DNA of 35,122 bases from an uncultured Gammaproteobacteria bacterium (GTDB lineage Bacteria > Pseudomonadota > Gammaproteobacteria > Pseudomonadales > Azotimanducaceae). The DNA is taken from the NCBI GenBank assembly GCA_913049815.1, contig CAJWYI010000010.1, forward strand, positions 1 to 35,122. Reading direction: 5' to 3'. The notes beneath the pieces were generated by a model. That model searched no databases, was not told the origin of the DNA, and saw nothing but the letters and a program-made list of their open reading frames with translations. This document shows, piece by piece, positions 18,038 to 27,948 of the stretch. The position numbers and the translations under genes were made by a program. The number at the start of each line of letters is the position of its first letter. Positions within the stretch are counted from its first letter, which is position 1.

Positions 18038-18320
18038 AGTTTTAGCTTCATTTCGGGTGTAGACGCCAGAAATGATCGTGGCTTTTTGTTGTCGAGTCGC
18101 TATGATCTAGCTCTCTCGAATGCCCATCCTGCAGATCCAACAGAGAACGACTCAATAGGTCGGAGCTGTCAGTCATCTCCCCCCAGGAAGAGACACCGGA
18201 TCATATCAGAAGGCGCGAAGTGACTCACAGGAATCGCACCACAATGCCTACTTCGCATGTCGGTTCGTACGGAACCGACAAATAGACATCGTCGATAACG
18301 CCAACAACGTGAAAAATCCC
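18038..18320. promoter_or_regulatory. Divergent MFS/uvrA intergenic region
   Basis: About 280 bases separate the divergent MFS and uvrA starts, so promoters in both directions are expected. I see no open frame worth calling and no canonical gammaproteobacterial LexA box (CTGT-N8-ACAG). The nearest match has a nine-base instead of ten-base spacer. The one clear structure is the dyad listed separately near uvrA. Core promoter elements are not convincing. Confidence 0.5.
18258..18280. promoter_or_regulatory. 23-bp inverted repeat upstream of uvrA, candidate operator
   Basis: Arms of nine bases, TGTCGGTTC and GAACCGACA, pair perfectly around GTACG. The element ends about 40 bases before the uvrA ATG, where a repressor would cover the promoter. 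No T-run follows on either side, so a terminator is unlikely. It does not match the E. coli LexA consensus. It could be an operator for a different repressor, or a LexA of divergent specificity. Confidence 0.45.
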
Positions 18321-21155
18321 ATGAATCCGATTTCCATCCGCGGTGCGCGGACACACAACCTTCGGAATATCGATCTCGATATTCCCAGAGACAAGCTTGT
18401 CGTTATCACTGGTCTCTCTGGGTCGGGTAAGTCTTCCTTGGCTTTCGATACCCTTTACGCTGAAGGCCAGCGTCGATATGTTGAATCACTTTCGGCCTAT
18501 GCGAGACAGTTCCTATCTCTCATGGAGAAGCCAGACGTCGATCATATCGAAGGCCTGTCTCCTGCTATCTCCATCGAACAGAAGTCCACGAGCCACAATC
18601 CACGTTCGACGGTCGGGACCATTACCGAGATCTACGATTATCTCAGGCTTCTCTATGCCCGAATTGGGATACCGCATTGCCCAGATCACGGTCACCCCCT
18701 GGAAGCCCAATCGATCAGCCAAATGGTGGATCAGATCATATCCCTACCTGATGGTGAGCGAGTATCTCTGCTGGCGCCGATGATCAAGGGTCGCAAAGGT
18801 GAGCACCACCACCTGTTTGATCAATTGAGAGCACAGGGGTTTGTGCGTGTACGCGTTGATGGCATCGTAGTCGAATTGGACGATCTACCAGAGCTCGACA
18901 AGAACAAACAACACTACATCGATGTGGTGGTCGATCGATTCCGGGTCCGAGAAGATCTGAGAACAAGGCTCGCAGATTCATTGGAGACGGCAACCCGTAT
19001 TTCTGATGGTCTCGCTTGCCTGACATTTCACGACCACGATGCTGACGACCTTATTTTCTCGGCGCGTTACGCCTGTCCTGAGTGCGGCCATGCGATTCCC
19101 GATCTTGAACCACGGATGTTCTCTTTTAACAACCCCGCAGGTGCCTGCCCGGTGTGCGATGGTATTGGTCTGCAGCAGTTTTTCGATCCATCAGAGGTCG
19201 TTCACGACGAGGAACTATCACTGTCTGAGGGAGCCATCCATGGTTGGGACCGACGAAATGTTTACTACTTCCAGATGCTCACTTCCATCGCTGATCACTA
19301 TAGTTTCGATACCGACACCCCACTCAACAAGCTCACATCCGAACACAAACAGATATTGCTGTACGGAAGCGGCAAAGACGCTATCAAGTTTCGTTACGTG
19401 AATGATCGTGGTGACGAGTACACAAGGGCTCACACCTTCGAGGGCATTATCCCGAACATGGAAAGACGATTTCGAGATACCGATTCCGAGATGGTCAGAG
19501 AAAACCTGTCGCGCTTCATGAGTGTACAGCCATGTCCGGCGTGTCATGGCACCAGGCTGAACCGTGACGCGTGTGCCGTAACGATTGCTGAACGATCCCT
19601 GCCGGATATTTCGAGCTTGTCTGTCACGGACGCTTATGCCTACTTCAAAGGTTTGTCACTAGAGGGCCAAAGGGCCAAGATCGCTGAGAAAATACTAAAG
19701 GAGATCTCAGCCAGACTCCGCTTTCTCATGGATGTCGGGCTTAACTACCTTAGCTTGTCACGCAGTGCTGACACGCTGTCGGGTGGCGAGGCGCAGAGGA
19801 TCCGTCTCGCCAGCCAGATCGGCGCCGGTCTGGTTGGCGTCATGTACATCCTTGATGAACCCTCTATCGGACTGCATCAACGGGACAACCACCGTCTCCT
19901 CGACACACTCATCAGCCTTCGCGATCTCGGCAATACTGTCATTGTGGTCGAACATGATGAAGATGCGATTCGATCCGCTGACCACGTGGTCGACGTTGGA
20001 CCAGGTGCAGGCGTTCATGGCGGAGAAGTCATTGCTTCTGGCCAGGTCAAGGACATCGAAGCCTGTCACCGGTCTATTACCGGTCAGTTCCTCTCTGGTC
20101 AGCGTTCAATTCCCGTTCCCGTAACACGGCAACAGCCAGACACAGAGCGCGTGTTACGACTTCGTGGCGCGACTGGTAACAACCTTAAGAACATCACTAT
20201 TGATCTACCGCTAGGACTAATGACAGCCATCACCGGCGTCTCAGGTTCAGGAAAATCTACCCTGATCAACGGTACGCTCTATCCGATCGTGGCAAGAGAA
20301 CTGAACGGAGCTCAGAACGTCCAACCTGCGGACCACGAATCGATTGAGGGCTTGGATCAACTGGACAAAGTGGTTGATATCGACCAAAGCCCAATCGGGA
20401 GGACCCCTCGTTCCAATCCGGCGACCTACACCAATATCTTTACGCCCATTCGTGATCTATTTGCGGCAACGCCTGAAGCCCGGTCACGGGGTTACAAGCC
20501 AGGTCGATTCAGCTTCAACGTCAAAGGTGGGCGATGTGAAGCCTGCCAGGGGGACGGTCTGATCAAGGTCGAAATGCACTTCCTGCCAGACATCTACGTC
20601 ACATGTGACGAATGCAAGGGAAAACGCTACAACCGAGAGACGCTGGAAATCCTTTACAAAGGTAAGAACATCCATGAGGTGCTTGAACTGACGGTTGAGG
20701 ACGCCCATGAGTTCTTCAACGCGGTTCCGATGATCGCGAGGAGGCTGAAGACCCTCATCGATGTCGGTCTGGGCTATATACGCCTCGGGCAATCCGCTAT
20801 CACGCTATCGGGCGGCGAAGCACAGCGAGTCAAACTCTCACGCGAACTGTCAAAACGTGATACGGGCAAGACGCTCTACATTCTCGATGAACCCACCACC
20901 GGTCTTCACTTCCACGACATCGAGCAATTGTTGGCGGTACTCCATCACCTCAGAGATCAGGGCAACACTATCGTGATCATTGAACACAACCTTGATGTCA
21001 TCAAGACAGCGGACTGGATTGTGGATCTTGGACCGGAAGGTGGGGATGGGGGTGGTGAGGTCCTGGTGGCCGGCAACCCTGAGCAGGTCGCAAATTTTGA
21101 AGGATCATTTACGGGGCAGTTTTTGAAACCTCTCCTTGGTACACATCAAGAGTAG
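18321..21155 (+). CDS. uvrA: Excinuclease ABC subunit A
   Basis: UvrA is the damage-sensing ATPase of nucleotide excision repair; it loads UvrB on lesions. It carries two ABC modules. The first has Walker [11 protein letters not shown] and signature [11 protein letters not shown], the second [10 protein letters not shown] and [11 protein letters not shown], each followed by ILDEP Walker B. Zinc-finger cysteine pairs are CPEC/CPVC and CEAC/CDEC. At 944 residues it is full length. The ATG shown gives [14 protein letters not shown], matching the family start; an in-frame GTG four codons upstream is less likely. No strong ribosome binding site is visible. Confidence 0.97.
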   Translation: MNPISIRGARTHNLRNIDLDIPRDKLVVITGLSGSGKSSLAFDTLYAEGQRRYVESLSAYARQFLSLMEKPDVDHIEGLSPAISIEQKSTSHNPRSTVGTITEIYDYLRLLYARIGIPHCPDHGHPLEAQSISQMVDQIISLPDGERVSLLAPMIKGRKGEHHHLFDQLRAQGFVRVRVDGIVVELDDLPELDKNKQHYIDVVVDRFRVREDLRTRLADSLETATRISDGLACLTFHDHDADDLIFSARYACPECGHAIPDLEPRMFSFNNPAGACPVCDGIGLQQFFDPSEVVHDEELSLSEGAIHGWDRRNVYYFQMLTSIADHYSFDTDTPLNKLTSEHKQILLYGSGKDAIKFRYVNDRGDEYTRAHTFEGIIPNMERRFRDTDSEMVRENLSRFMSVQPCPACHGTRLNRDACAVTIAERSLPDISSLSVTDAYAYFKGLSLEGQRAKIAEKILKEISARLRFLMDVGLNYLSLSRSADTLSGGEAQRIRLASQIGAGLVGVMYILDEPSIGLHQRDNHRLLDTLISLRDLGNTVIVVEHDEDAIRSADHVVDVGPGAGVHGGEVIASGQVKDIEACHRSITGQFLSGQRSIPVPVTRQQPDTERVLRLRGATGNNLKNITIDLPLGLMTAITGVSGSGKSTLINGTLYPIVARELNGAQNVQPADHESIEGLDQLDKVVDIDQSPIGRTPRSNPATYTNIFTPIRDLFAATPEARSRGYKPGRFSFNVKGGRCEACQGDGLIKVEMHFLPDIYVTCDECKGKRYNRETLEILYKGKNIHEVLELTVEDAHEFFNAVPMIARRLKTLIDVGLGYIRLGQSAITLSGGEAQRVKLSRELSKRDTGKTLYILDEPTTGLHFHDIEQLLAVLHHLRDQGNTIVIIEHNLDVIKTADWIVDLGPEGGDGGGEVLVAGNPEQVANFEGSFTGQFLKPLLGTHQE

Positions 21156-21177
21156 ATATTTCGTTAGGAGGATTCGA

Positions 21178-21210
21178 GAGAGCCGGGGCAAGCCCGGCTC
21201 TCGATCTTCA
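21178..21210. terminator. Hairpin between convergent uvrA and rplQ
   Basis: A perfect ten-base-pair GC-rich stem, GAGAGCCGGG and CCCGGCTCTC, closes a GCAAG loop 22 bases after the uvrA stop and about 70 bases after the rplQ stop on the other strand. The T-run is weak in both directions, so this would be an imperfect intrinsic terminator. Its placement between two convergent units suggests a bidirectional one. Confidence 0.7.
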
Positions 21211-21275
21211 AGCGTACGCCAGGGCCAGAACCAGTCTAGCCGCGAACTATCTATTCTTCGGCCTCGGTCTTAGTC

Positions 21276-21686
21276 TTAGTCTTCGTCCTCATCAAAGTCA
21301 TCGTCATCAAAGTCGTCCTCATCCGGCACTGGGCGGTCTACGAGTTCAACAAATGCCATCGGCGCCGCGTCACCTGCGCGGTAGCCGCACTTCAGAATAC
21401 GGGTATAACCACCGGGACGCTCCGCGTACCGAGGACCGATTTCGGCAAACAGCTTGCCCACGACACTCTTATCCCCAGTGCGAGCAAAAGCTAATCGTCG
21501 ATTAGCTACTGAATCTGACTTCGCGAGTGTGATCAATGGCTCAGCGACACGACGGAGCTCCTTGGCCTTTGGAAGGGTTGTCTTGATCATTTCATGTTCA
21601 ATCAGAGAACACGCCATGTTGCGAAACATCGCTTGTCGATGTGAGCTTGTTCTGTTGAGATGTCGACCACTTTTTCTATGGCGCAT
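21276..21686 (-). CDS. rplQ: 50S ribosomal protein L17
   Basis: L17 lies near the peptide exit tunnel of the large subunit. The body ([20 protein letters not shown] at the start, [20 protein letters not shown] in the middle) is highly conserved. The last 16 or so residues are almost all aspartate and glutamate, extending the protein to 136 compared with about 127 in E. coli. The coding end and the bases beyond are a hexamer-like repeat giving two in-frame TAA codons two codons apart. It is the last gene of the alpha operon, 37 bases after rpoA. Confidence 0.97.
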   Translation of the reverse strand: MRHRKSGRHLNRTSSHRQAMFRNMACSLIEHEMIKTTLPKAKELRRVAEPLITLAKSDSVANRRLAFARTGDKSVVGKLFAEIGPRYAERPGGYTRILKCGYRAGDAAPMAFVELVDRPVPDEDDFDDDDFDEDED

Positions 21687-21723
21687 ATCGTTTCCTCAGT
21701 GTTTCCGTCAGCCCAATGGCTGT

Positions 21724-22725
21724 CTAGCCCAAAAGCCGATCATCGCCGCGCAGGCTAGCAGGTGGCCAATTCTCGAGTCGCATCCCAAGTGCCAGTCCAC
21801 GAGACGCGAGGACATCCTTAATTTCGGTTAATGATTTCTTACCAAGATTCGGCGTTTTCAACAGCTCGACCTCAGTACGACGAATCAGGTCACCGATGTA
21901 GTAGATATTCTCAGCCTTCAGACAGTTCGCCGAACGGACCGTCAACTCGAGATCGTCGACGGGGCGTAGCAGAATTGGATCAATCTCCTCAATAAACTCT
22001 TCCGGCTCAGGCTCTTTCTCACCCTGCAGGTCAACAAAAACCGCCACCTGCTGCTGCAGAATGGTTGCAGCACGTCGTATCGCTTCTTCGGGATCAATAG
22101 TGCCGTTCGTCTCAAGATCGATGATCAGTTTATCGAGGTCCGTCCGTTGTTCGACCCGAGCACTGTCTACTTTGTAAGCCACTCGTTGAACCGGACTGTA
22201 GGTTGCATCCAGCAACAGGCTGCCTATGACACGGTTCGTCTCCTCATCACCAGCTCGGATATCCGCCGGTTCATAGCCACGACCTCGACCAACCATGGCG
22301 CGGAGTTTCAGGCTACCTCTTTCATTCAAGGTAGCGATGACATGTTCTGGATTCGCGATTTCAACATCATGGTCTACCTGGAAGTCTCCAGCCGTGACAA
22401 CACCGGGTCCCTTTTTGTCCAGGGTGAGCTCCGCCTCGTCAGTGGCATTCAGCCGAACGGCAACGCCTTTCAGGTTCAACAGGATCTCGATAACGTCCTC
22501 CTGGACCCCTTCGATGGTGCTGTACTCATGAAGTACACCGTCGATTTCCGCCTCGACAATGGCACACCCTGGCATTGATGACAGGAGAATCCGCCGCAGA
22601 GCGTTACCAAGCGTATGACCAAAGCCTCGCTCGAGCGGTTCCAGGGTCACGGTGGCCAGAGTCGAAGACTGCTGCTCGACCTGAATCGATTTCGGTGTCA
22701 GAAATTCGAGTGACGAATGAACCAT
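21724..22725 (-). CDS. rpoA: RNA polymerase alpha subunit
   Basis: Alpha dimerises to start RNA polymerase assembly, and its C-terminal domain contacts UP elements and activators. The N-terminal domain has [21 protein letters not shown] and [11 protein letters not shown] linker rich in glutamate and proline ([12 protein letters not shown]) leads to the C-terminal domain with [18 protein letters not shown] and [16 protein letters not shown]. The ATG shown has AAAGG seven bases upstream and gives 333 residues; an upstream TTG in frame is less likely. Confidence 0.97.
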   Translation of the reverse strand: MVHSSLEFLTPKSIQVEQQSSTLATVTLEPLERGFGHTLGNALRRILLSSMPGCAIVEAEIDGVLHEYSTIEGVQEDVIEILLNLKGVAVRLNATDEAELTLDKKGPGVVTAGDFQVDHDVEIANPEHVIATLNERGSLKLRAMVGRGRGYEPADIRAGDEETNRVIGSLLLDATYSPVQRVAYKVDSARVEQRTDLDKLIIDLETNGTIDPEEAIRRAATILQQQVAVFVDLQGEKEPEPEEFIEEIDPILLRPVDDLELTVRSANCLKAENIYYIGDLIRRTEVELLKTPNLGKKSLTEIKDVLASRGLALGMRLENWPPASLRGDDRLLG

Positions 22726-22772
22726 AAATATACCTTTACCCAATAAACTCGTTAGTTGGAATCAATTGCCGA

Positions 22773-23393
22773 TTACTTGGAGTAGAGCTCCACAATCAGG
22801 TTTTCATTGATTTCCTGCGGAAGGTCCTCTCGCTCCGGGTAAGACCGAAACACTCCTTCCAATCGATCAGCATCTACATCAACCCATTCTACCGCTGCCC
22901 TGTTCGCAGCCAATGCTAGGGCGCCCTGGATGCGTAACTGACCTCGTGCTTTTTCTCGAATCGTCACGGTATCACCCGCTTCGATTTGATAAGACGCGAT
23001 GTTGACGACATTGCCGTTCACCAGTACCGCCTTATGCGATACCAGCTGTCTCGATTCAGCACGGGTGGAACCAAAACCCATTCGGTACACGACATTGTCC
23101 AGGCGACGCTCCAGAAGGCGCAGCAGATTCATGCCGGTCGCACCTTTCTGCCGATCGGCCTTCTTGTAGTAGTTCCGGAATTGCTTCTCTAGCACACCGT
23201 AGAGTCGACGTACTTTCTGTTTCTCACGCAACTGAATCGCGTAGTCAGAATTTCTCGGACGCCGACCACCATGCATACCAGGCGGATTATCCAGCTTGCA
23301 CTTGGACTCCAGGGGACGCACACCGCTTTTCAGGAACAGGTCAGTCCCCTCGCGTCGTGCCAGTTTACAGGTAGGACCAATATATCGGGCCAT
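22773..23393 (-). CDS. rpsD: 30S ribosomal protein S4
   Basis: S4 is a primary 16S rRNA binder that nucleates 5'-domain assembly, and in E. coli it represses the alpha operon. The 206-residue length equals E. coli S4. Visible blocks are [40 protein letters not shown], the S4 RNA-binding domain [20 protein letters not shown], and the C-terminal [12 protein letters not shown]. It lies between rpsK and rpoA as usual. Confidence 0.98.
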   Translation of the reverse strand: MARYIGPTCKLARREGTDLFLKSGVRPLESKCKLDNPPGMHGGRRPRNSDYAIQLREKQKVRRLYGVLEKQFRNYYKKADRQKGATGMNLLRLLERRLDNVVYRMGFGSTRAESRQLVSHKAVLVNGNVVNIASYQIEAGDTVTIREKARGQLRIQGALALAANRAAVEWVDVDADRLEGVFRSYPEREDLPQEINENLIVELYSK

Positions 23394-23422
23394 TCTAATT
23401 CGTCTCCTTTTTCAACGAGCCG

Positions 23423-23860
23423 CTATACGCGCCGACGCTTCGGCGGGCGACAACCGTTGTGAGGTATCGGTGTCACATCGGTGATGTTGGTGATTCGGAA
23501 GCCCACCCCAGACAGCGCACGCACGGCAGCTTCACGCCCAGGACCCGGACCCTTCACAAACACCTCAAGATTCTGCAGACCATAGTCCAAGGCTGCATTA
23601 CCTGCCCGCTCGGCAGCAACCTGCGCTGCGAACGGCGTACTCTTTCGAGCGCCTCTGAACCCTGAACCACCCGCAGTTGCCCAGGACAGCGTACCGCCCT
23701 GTCGATCTGTGAGAGTAATAATTGTGTTATTGAACGAAGCGTGGATATGCGCCAATCCGTCAACGACCTGGCGTTTCCCACGGCGACGAGTCGTCATCGT
23801 GACGGTAGACGCCTCGCCTTCCTCTTCTACAACTTCGCTTGTGTTCTCTTCTTCAGACAT
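23423..23860 (-). CDS. rpsK: 30S ribosomal protein S11 with acidic N-terminal extension
   Basis: S11 binds the 16S platform next to the Shine-Dalgarno cleft. The conserved body ([59 protein letters not shown]) is full length. In front of it are about 21 residues rich in glutamate ([20 protein letters not shown]) that the 129-residue E. coli protein lacks. The first ATG has AGAG about ten bases upstream. A second ATG at codon 22 would restore a conventional S11 but has a poorer upstream signal, so the extension is probable, not certain. Confidence 0.95.
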   Translation of the reverse strand: MSEEENTSEVVEEEGEASTVTMTTRRRGKRQVVDGLAHIHASFNNTIITLTDRQGGTLSWATAGGSGFRGARKSTPFAAQVAAERAGNAALDYGLQNLEVFVKGPGPGREAAVRALSGVGFRITNITDVTPIPHNGCRPPKRRRV

Positions 23861-23917
23861 AGTTACGTTTCTCTTGTCGATTCACGTCGACGTCGTGATC
23901 ACTGTTTGAACCGGTTG

Positions 23918-24274
23918 TTACTTACGAATAGGTTTCGGTGGACCTTTACGCTGACGAGCGTTGGTTTTGGTGCGCTGCCCACGGACTGGCAGACCACGCC
24001 GATGACGCATGCCACGATAGCAACCCAGGTCAAGAAGCCTCTTGATATTCAGCTGCTGAGTCCGACGAAGGTCACCTTCAACTTCAATCTTTGCAATTTC
24101 GTTTCGAAGCTTATCCAGTTCTGCTTCTGTCAGATCCCGAACATTGACCGATGGTTCTACACCGGTGAGCTCACATAGATCACGAGCGGTCTTACGACCG
24201 ATACCGAAAATATAGGTCAGGGAGACCTCAGTGTGCTTATTGTCAGGAATGTTGATTCCAGCTAAACGAGCCAT
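23918..24274 (-). CDS. rpsM: 30S ribosomal protein S13
   Basis: S13 sits in the head of the small subunit and contacts the large subunit and P-site tRNA. Conserved segments are [30 protein letters not shown], and the basic C-terminus [20 protein letters not shown]. Length 118 matches E. coli. AGGAG lies six bases before the ATG. It opens the alpha operon set (rpsM-rpsK-rpsD-rpoA-rplQ), 12 bases after rpmJ, so readthrough from the spc operon is likely. Confidence 0.98.
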   Translation of the reverse strand: MARLAGINIPDNKHTEVSLTYIFGIGRKTARDLCELTGVEPSVNVRDLTEAELDKLRNEIAKIEVEGDLRRTQQLNIKRLLDLGCYRGMRHRRGLPVRGQRTKTNARQRKGPPKPIRK

Positions 24275-24286
24275 ATGATTCTCCTA

Positions 24287-24400
24287 TTAACCCTGGCGCT
24301 GCTTGTGTCGCGGTTCTTTGCAGATCACGCGCACGGAGCCTTTTCGTCGAATAATCCGGCAATCCCGGCACATCTTCTTGACTGACGCTCTGACTTTCAT
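24287..24400 (-). CDS. rpmJ: 50S ribosomal protein L36
   Basis: This 37-residue reading frame encodes L36, starting [20 protein letters not shown] and ending in HKQRQG. Cys11, Cys14, Cys27 and His32 form the zinc site, so this is the zinc-binding (C+) form. It lies between secY and rpsM, its standard position at the end of the spc operon. Confidence 0.96.
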   Translation of the reverse strand: MKVRASVKKMCRDCRIIRRKGSVRVICKEPRHKQRQG

Positions 24401-24434
24401 CGTCTTACCTATTCACTCTCTCTTTTGCAGCGAA

Positions 24435-25769
24435 CTAACGCTTAAAATTCTGTAAGTTGGCTTTCTTCATCAAGGCATCGTATTGATGTGACATCAGGTG
24501 CGTGTTTACCTGCGCCATGAAATCCATCACTACGACCACAACAATCAGCAACGCGGTACCACCCAGCTGAAATGTAATACCGAACTGAGTGACCAGAAAC
24601 TGTGGCAATAGACACACGCCGGTCATATATATCGATCCAAACAGGGTCAGTCGTGTGAGAATCGTGTCGATATGTCGCGCTGTTTGCTCACCTGGACGAT
24701 AGCCAGGAACAAAAGCTGACTGCCGCTTAAGGTTGTCCGCCACTTCCTTCGGGTTAAACATGATCGCGGTGTACCAGAAACAGAAGAAGATGATGCCAGC
24801 GGAGAACAGGATCATGTTGAGCGGCTGTCCTGGCGCGATCTGCAAGCTAATTTCCTGTAGCCATTCCATGTTGGGAGATTGACCAAACCACTGTCCAAGT
24901 GAAGCAGGGAATAGCAACAGACTGCTGGCGAAAATGGCGGGAATTACGCCCGCCATGTTCACTTTCAGTGGCAGATGGCTGCTTTGCTGCTGATACATTT
25001 GCCGACCTTGCTGGCGCCTCGCATAGTTGATGGTTATACGACGCTGCCCCCTTTCGACAAACACAACTCCCGCGACAATGAGCACCGCGACAACACCCAC
25101 GACCATCATGACGATTGGGTGTATTTCACCCTGACGTCCCTGTTCAAACAGTTGACCTATCGCACCTGGGAAACCAGCCACAATGCCTGCAAAAATGAGG
25201 ATTGATATACCGTTACCAACACCTCTTTCAGTGACCTGTTCACCCAGCCACATCAAAAACATCGCACCTGTCACGAGCGTCGTCACCGCAACAAAGTGGA
25301 AGCTGATGGTTGCGGTATAGGATAACCCCTGCGATGCCAGTCCACTGCTCATAGCAAAGCCCTGCACGAGCGCCAGAGCCAGCGTGCCGTAACGGGTGTA
25401 TTGCGTAATTTTACGGCGGCCAGCTTCCCCTTCTTTCCGCAGCTGCTGCAGCGAGGGTGTCGTTGCGACCAGCAGCTGGGTGATGATCGAAGCGGAAATA
25501 TACGGCATGATCCCAAGCGCGAAGATGCTCATACGTTCGAGGGCACCACCCGAGAACATGTTGAACAAATCGATTATGCCGCCCTGATTCTGGTCAAAGA
25601 GTGCGCTCAGCCTCTCGGGGTTTATCCCCGGCACCGGAATATGACTGCCAACGCGATACACAACAATGGCGACCAGCACATACCAAAGCCGCGAGCGAAG
25701 CTCCGAGAGCCCACCTCCGGATGAAGTCGCCGAGCCTGCCGCGCCTCGCTGTGTTAGTAGTGATGCCAT
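24435..25769 (-). CDS. secY: Protein translocase channel subunit SecY
   Basis: SecY forms the protein-conducting channel of the inner membrane with SecE and SecG. The 444-residue protein has ten membrane segments. It shows the early motif [12 protein letters not shown], the plug and pore region [21 protein letters not shown], and the cytoplasmic loop with [12 protein letters not shown] glycine- and serine-rich N-terminus (GSATSSGGG) precedes the first helix. It follows rplO after 62 bases and precedes rpmJ. Confidence 0.98.
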   Translation of the reverse strand: MASLLTQRGAAGSATSSGGGLSELRSRLWYVLVAIVVYRVGSHIPVPGINPERLSALFDQNQGGIIDLFNMFSGGALERMSIFALGIMPYISASIITQLLVATTPSLQQLRKEGEAGRRKITQYTRYGTLALALVQGFAMSSGLASQGLSYTATISFHFVAVTTLVTGAMFLMWLGEQVTERGVGNGISILIFAGIVAGFPGAIGQLFEQGRQGEIHPIVMMVVGVVAVLIVAGVVFVERGQRRITINYARRQQGRQMYQQQSSHLPLKVNMAGVIPAIFASSLLLFPASLGQWFGQSPNMEWLQEISLQIAPGQPLNMILFSAGIIFFCFWYTAIMFNPKEVADNLKRQSAFVPGYRPGEQTARHIDTILTRLTLFGSIYMTGVCLLPQFLVTQFGITFQLGGTALLIVVVVVMDFMAQVNTHLMSHQYDALMKKANLQNFKR

Positions 25770-25831
25770 ATCGTTTGTCTATTCCTGGCTAATGCAGAAA
25801 CTCCTGGTTCAGAATCTCTGCAATCAGCGAC

Positions 25832-26266
25832 CTATTCGGAAATGGAACCTCCAGCAGCTTCGATGGCGGCTCGCGCACCTTTGGTAACACCGATACCTTT
25901 CAGGTTCACAGCTTTAGTAATCTCACCTGACAACATGACTTTGGCGCGTTGTTGCGTGCCTGAAATAATGTTCGCATCCTGCAGCGTCTTCACATCAATG
26001 ACTTCTGCATCAACTCGGTTAAGTTCAGATAAGGTCACTTCTGCAGTGATCCGTGACTTTCTGGAGCTGAAGCCAAACTTAGGCAGGCGCATCTGCAGTG
26101 GCATCTGGCCACCCTCAAAGCCAATACGTATGCGTCCACCTGATCGCGACTTCTGACCCTTGTGACCACGGCCACTGGTTTTACCCAGGCCGCTACCAAT
26201 CCCACGACCAACGCGCTTGGCCTGCTTGCGGCTGCCGTGGGCACCTTTCAATGTATTTAGTCGCAT
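25832..26266 (-). CDS. rplO: 50S ribosomal protein L15
   Basis: L15 is a late assembly protein of the large subunit, contacting several 23S domains. [20 protein letters not shown] and the glycine-rich [20 protein letters not shown] are typical, and the length is 144 as in E. coli. I chose the second ATG: GGAG lies nine bases before it but directly abuts the first ATG three codons upstream. It follows rpmD after 47 bases. Confidence 0.97.
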   Translation of the reverse strand: MRLNTLKGAHGSRKQAKRVGRGIGSGLGKTSGRGHKGQKSRSGGRIRIGFEGGQMPLQMRLPKFGFSSRKSRITAEVTLSELNRVDAEVIDVKTLQDANIISGTQQRAKVMLSGEITKAVNLKGIGVTKGARAAIEAAGGSISE

Positions 26267-26313
26267 ATTCTTCATCTCCTGAAATCCACGTCGTTTCTAG
26301 ACACCGCGTTGAT

Positions 26314-26502
26314 TCAGCTCTCCTCAACCGCAAGCAGATAGGCTACTTTATTAATCATGCCTCTGTTCGCAGGGGTATCGATAACCTCGACTGTCTGGTG
26401 CATCTTCCGAAGCCCCAGACCTGCCACACAAGCCTTGTGATTTCTGAGTCGCCCGATCACGCTCTTCTTCAGCGTTACTTTGATCTTTTTGTCCGTGCTC
26501 AT
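26314..26502 (-). CDS. rpmD: 50S ribosomal protein L30
   Basis: L30 is a small large-subunit protein. The 62-residue product runs [20 protein letters not shown], then [20 protein letters not shown]. The frame is open upstream into the rplR end, but the added residues ([16 protein letters not shown]) do not resemble L30, so the ATG shown is preferred. Only a weak GGA lies about ten bases upstream. rpsE should lie directly upstream and does not; see the junction entry. Confidence 0.95.
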   Translation of the reverse strand: MSTDKKIKVTLKKSVIGRLRNHKACVAGLGLRKMHQTVEVIDTPANRGMINKVAYLLAVEES

Positions 26503-26542
26503 GACCGTATCCAGTATTTGTTGTCTTTTTGCGTTACCGCAA
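26503..26542 (-). other. rplR-rpmD junction lacking rpsE
   Basis: Only 40 bases separate the rplR stop from the rpmD ATG. In almost all bacteria about 500 bases encoding ribosomal protein S5 (rpsE) occupy this place. Both flanking proteins are intact. Directly after the rplR stop is a five-base-pair stem, TTGCG and CGCAA, with a GTAA loop. None of the three frames gives a recognisable S5 end. It is either a genuine relocation or loss, or an assembly gap. Confidence 0.9.
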
Positions 26543-26893
26543 TCAGAACTGTAGACCACCCTCACGGGCCGCATCGGCAAGCGCCTTCACACGACCATGG
26601 TATTTGTACCCTGATCGATCAAAAGCAACCTTCTCAATACCTTTTGCTTTCGCGCGTTCTGCGATCAACCGACCAATCTCGGCTGCACCGGCCTGATTAC
26701 TTCTGAACTGGCCTCGCAGATCTTTCTCTACCGTTGATGCTGATGCCTGAATTTCATTACCTGCAGCGGAGATGACCTGTGCATAGATATGTTGCGGTGA
26801 TCGATAGACACACAAGCGCGGTGTTTCCAACTCACGGATGTGCATCCGCCCCCTTCGGGCCCGGCGCAGTCGTGCATCGTTCTTCTTACTCAT
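26543..26893 (-). CDS. rplR: 50S ribosomal protein L18
   Basis: L18 binds 5S rRNA with L5 and L25. The 116-residue protein starts [20 protein letters not shown] and has the family pattern [35 protein letters not shown] and the conserved C-terminus [11 protein letters not shown]. It is complete at both ends, which matters because the gene that should follow, rpsE, is absent. It lies 61 bases after rplF. Confidence 0.97.
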   Translation of the reverse strand: MSKKNDARLRRARRGRMHIRELETPRLCVYRSPQHIYAQVISAAGNEIQASASTVEKDLRGQFRSNQAGAAEIGRLIAERAKAKGIEKVAFDRSGYKYHGRVKALADAAREGGLQF

Positions 26894-26954
26894 GTTTCGT
26901 CTTCTTTCTGCAGATCTTGCTGTATAAAAAACGCTGCAAACAGCAGCACATCAA

Positions 26955-27485
26955 TTACTTCTTCTTGGCTTCCTTACGACGGACTTGTTCGTTCACATAG
27001 CGAACACCTTTGCCCTTGTAAGGCTCGGGTGGTCGATACGCTCGAATCTCAGCCGACACCTGCCCGACCAGTTGCTTATCGATTCCCTTAACGATCACCT
27101 GCGTCTGGCTCGGTGTCTCAATCTCAATCCCCTCGGGCACCTGGTATTCCACAGGGTGAGAGAAGCCAAGCGACAAGGTCAACTTCTTACCCTGAGCCTG
27201 CGCCCGGTAGCCAACTCCTTGAAGCTCAAGTTCTTTCGTGAACCCTTCAGACACACCTGTCACCATGTTCTGGACCAGCGCACGATAGGTCCCGGCCAGT
27301 GCTTGTGCTTTGCGATCACCCGACGTGGATTTGAATCGCAGCACATTGTCTTCCTGCAACACTTCGACCAATTCGGTGTGTGCCAGACTGAGGCTACCTT
27401 TTCCGCCTTTGACGTTGATTTCATCACCCACGGTGATCTCAACGCCGCTTGGCAACTGCACCGGAGCATTCGCGATACGTGACAT
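26955..27485 (-). CDS. rplF: 50S ribosomal protein L6
   Basis: L6 has two similar RNA-binding folds and contacts the sarcin-ricin loop region near the factor-binding site. Length 176 is standard. Visible signatures are [39 protein letters not shown], and the C-terminal [20 protein letters not shown] with its lysine-rich end. It lies between rpsH and rplR in the spc operon. Confidence 0.98.
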   Translation of the reverse strand: MSRIANAPVQLPSGVEITVGDEINVKGGKGSLSLAHTELVEVLQEDNVLRFKSTSGDRKAQALAGTYRALVQNMVTGVSEGFTKELELQGVGYRAQAQGKKLTLSLGFSHPVEYQVPEGIEIETPSQTQVIVKGIDKQLVGQVSAEIRAYRPPEPYKGKGVRYVNEQVRRKEAKKK

Positions 27486-27540
27486 GTTGCTTTCCCTAAA
27501 TCTCTAATCTTGACGGACTATCCGTTTAACGCTTCTCTAA

Positions 27541-27933
27541 TCAGAATACTGAGCAGAGTATTTCACCACCGACGCCAGCCGAACGTGCTGCCCGATCCGT
27601 CATGACCCCTTTGTTGGTCGACAGGATGTAGACACCCAGACCTCCATTCAGCTGCGGGATATCATCCTTGCCACGGTACAGCCTCAATCCAGGGCGGCTC
27701 TCTCGCTGCAGATGCTCAATCACCGGCTTGCCTTCGAGGTACTTCAGCTCAATGGTCAGCGTTTTCTTCACTTCACCGTCCACTTCAAAAGACTCGACAA
27801 AACCTTCATCTCTCAACACCTTGGCAATTTCAGCCTTGGTCTTGGAGACGTTCATGGATATTTGCTCGATCCCAGCCATCTGTGCATTTCTGATTCGCGT
27901 CAACATGTCCGCGAGTGGATCCTGCATCGACAT
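27541..27933 (-). CDS. rpsH: 30S ribosomal protein S8
   Basis: S8 binds helix 21 of 16S rRNA and in E. coli represses the spc operon by binding near the rplE start. The 130-residue protein begins [20 protein letters not shown] and ends [20 protein letters not shown] plus VF. The first ATG is chosen because AAGGAGG is seven bases upstream; the second lies two codons later. Confidence 0.98.
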   Translation of the reverse strand: MSMQDPLADMLTRIRNAQMAGIEQISMNVSKTKAEIAKVLRDEGFVESFEVDGEVKKTLTIELKYLEGKPVIEHLQRESRPGLRLYRGKDDIPQLNGGLGVYILSTNKGVMTDRAARSAGVGGEILCSVF

Positions 27934-27948
27934 ATGATTTCCTCCTTG

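Noticed and set aside
18130-18146. CTG-CAGATCCAA-CAG in the MFS-uvrA gap as an SOS box.
   Set aside because: The spacer is nine rather than ten bases and the inner TGT/ACA and AT-rich core of a LexA site are missing.
26503-26580. The open frame upstream of rpmD (residues [16 protein letters not shown]) as a remnant of the S5 C-terminus, because S5 proteins carry an AAKR segment near the end.
   Set aside because: Only a three-residue resemblance; the frame runs into L30 without a stop and overlaps the rplR end in another frame. It is more likely a chance open frame.
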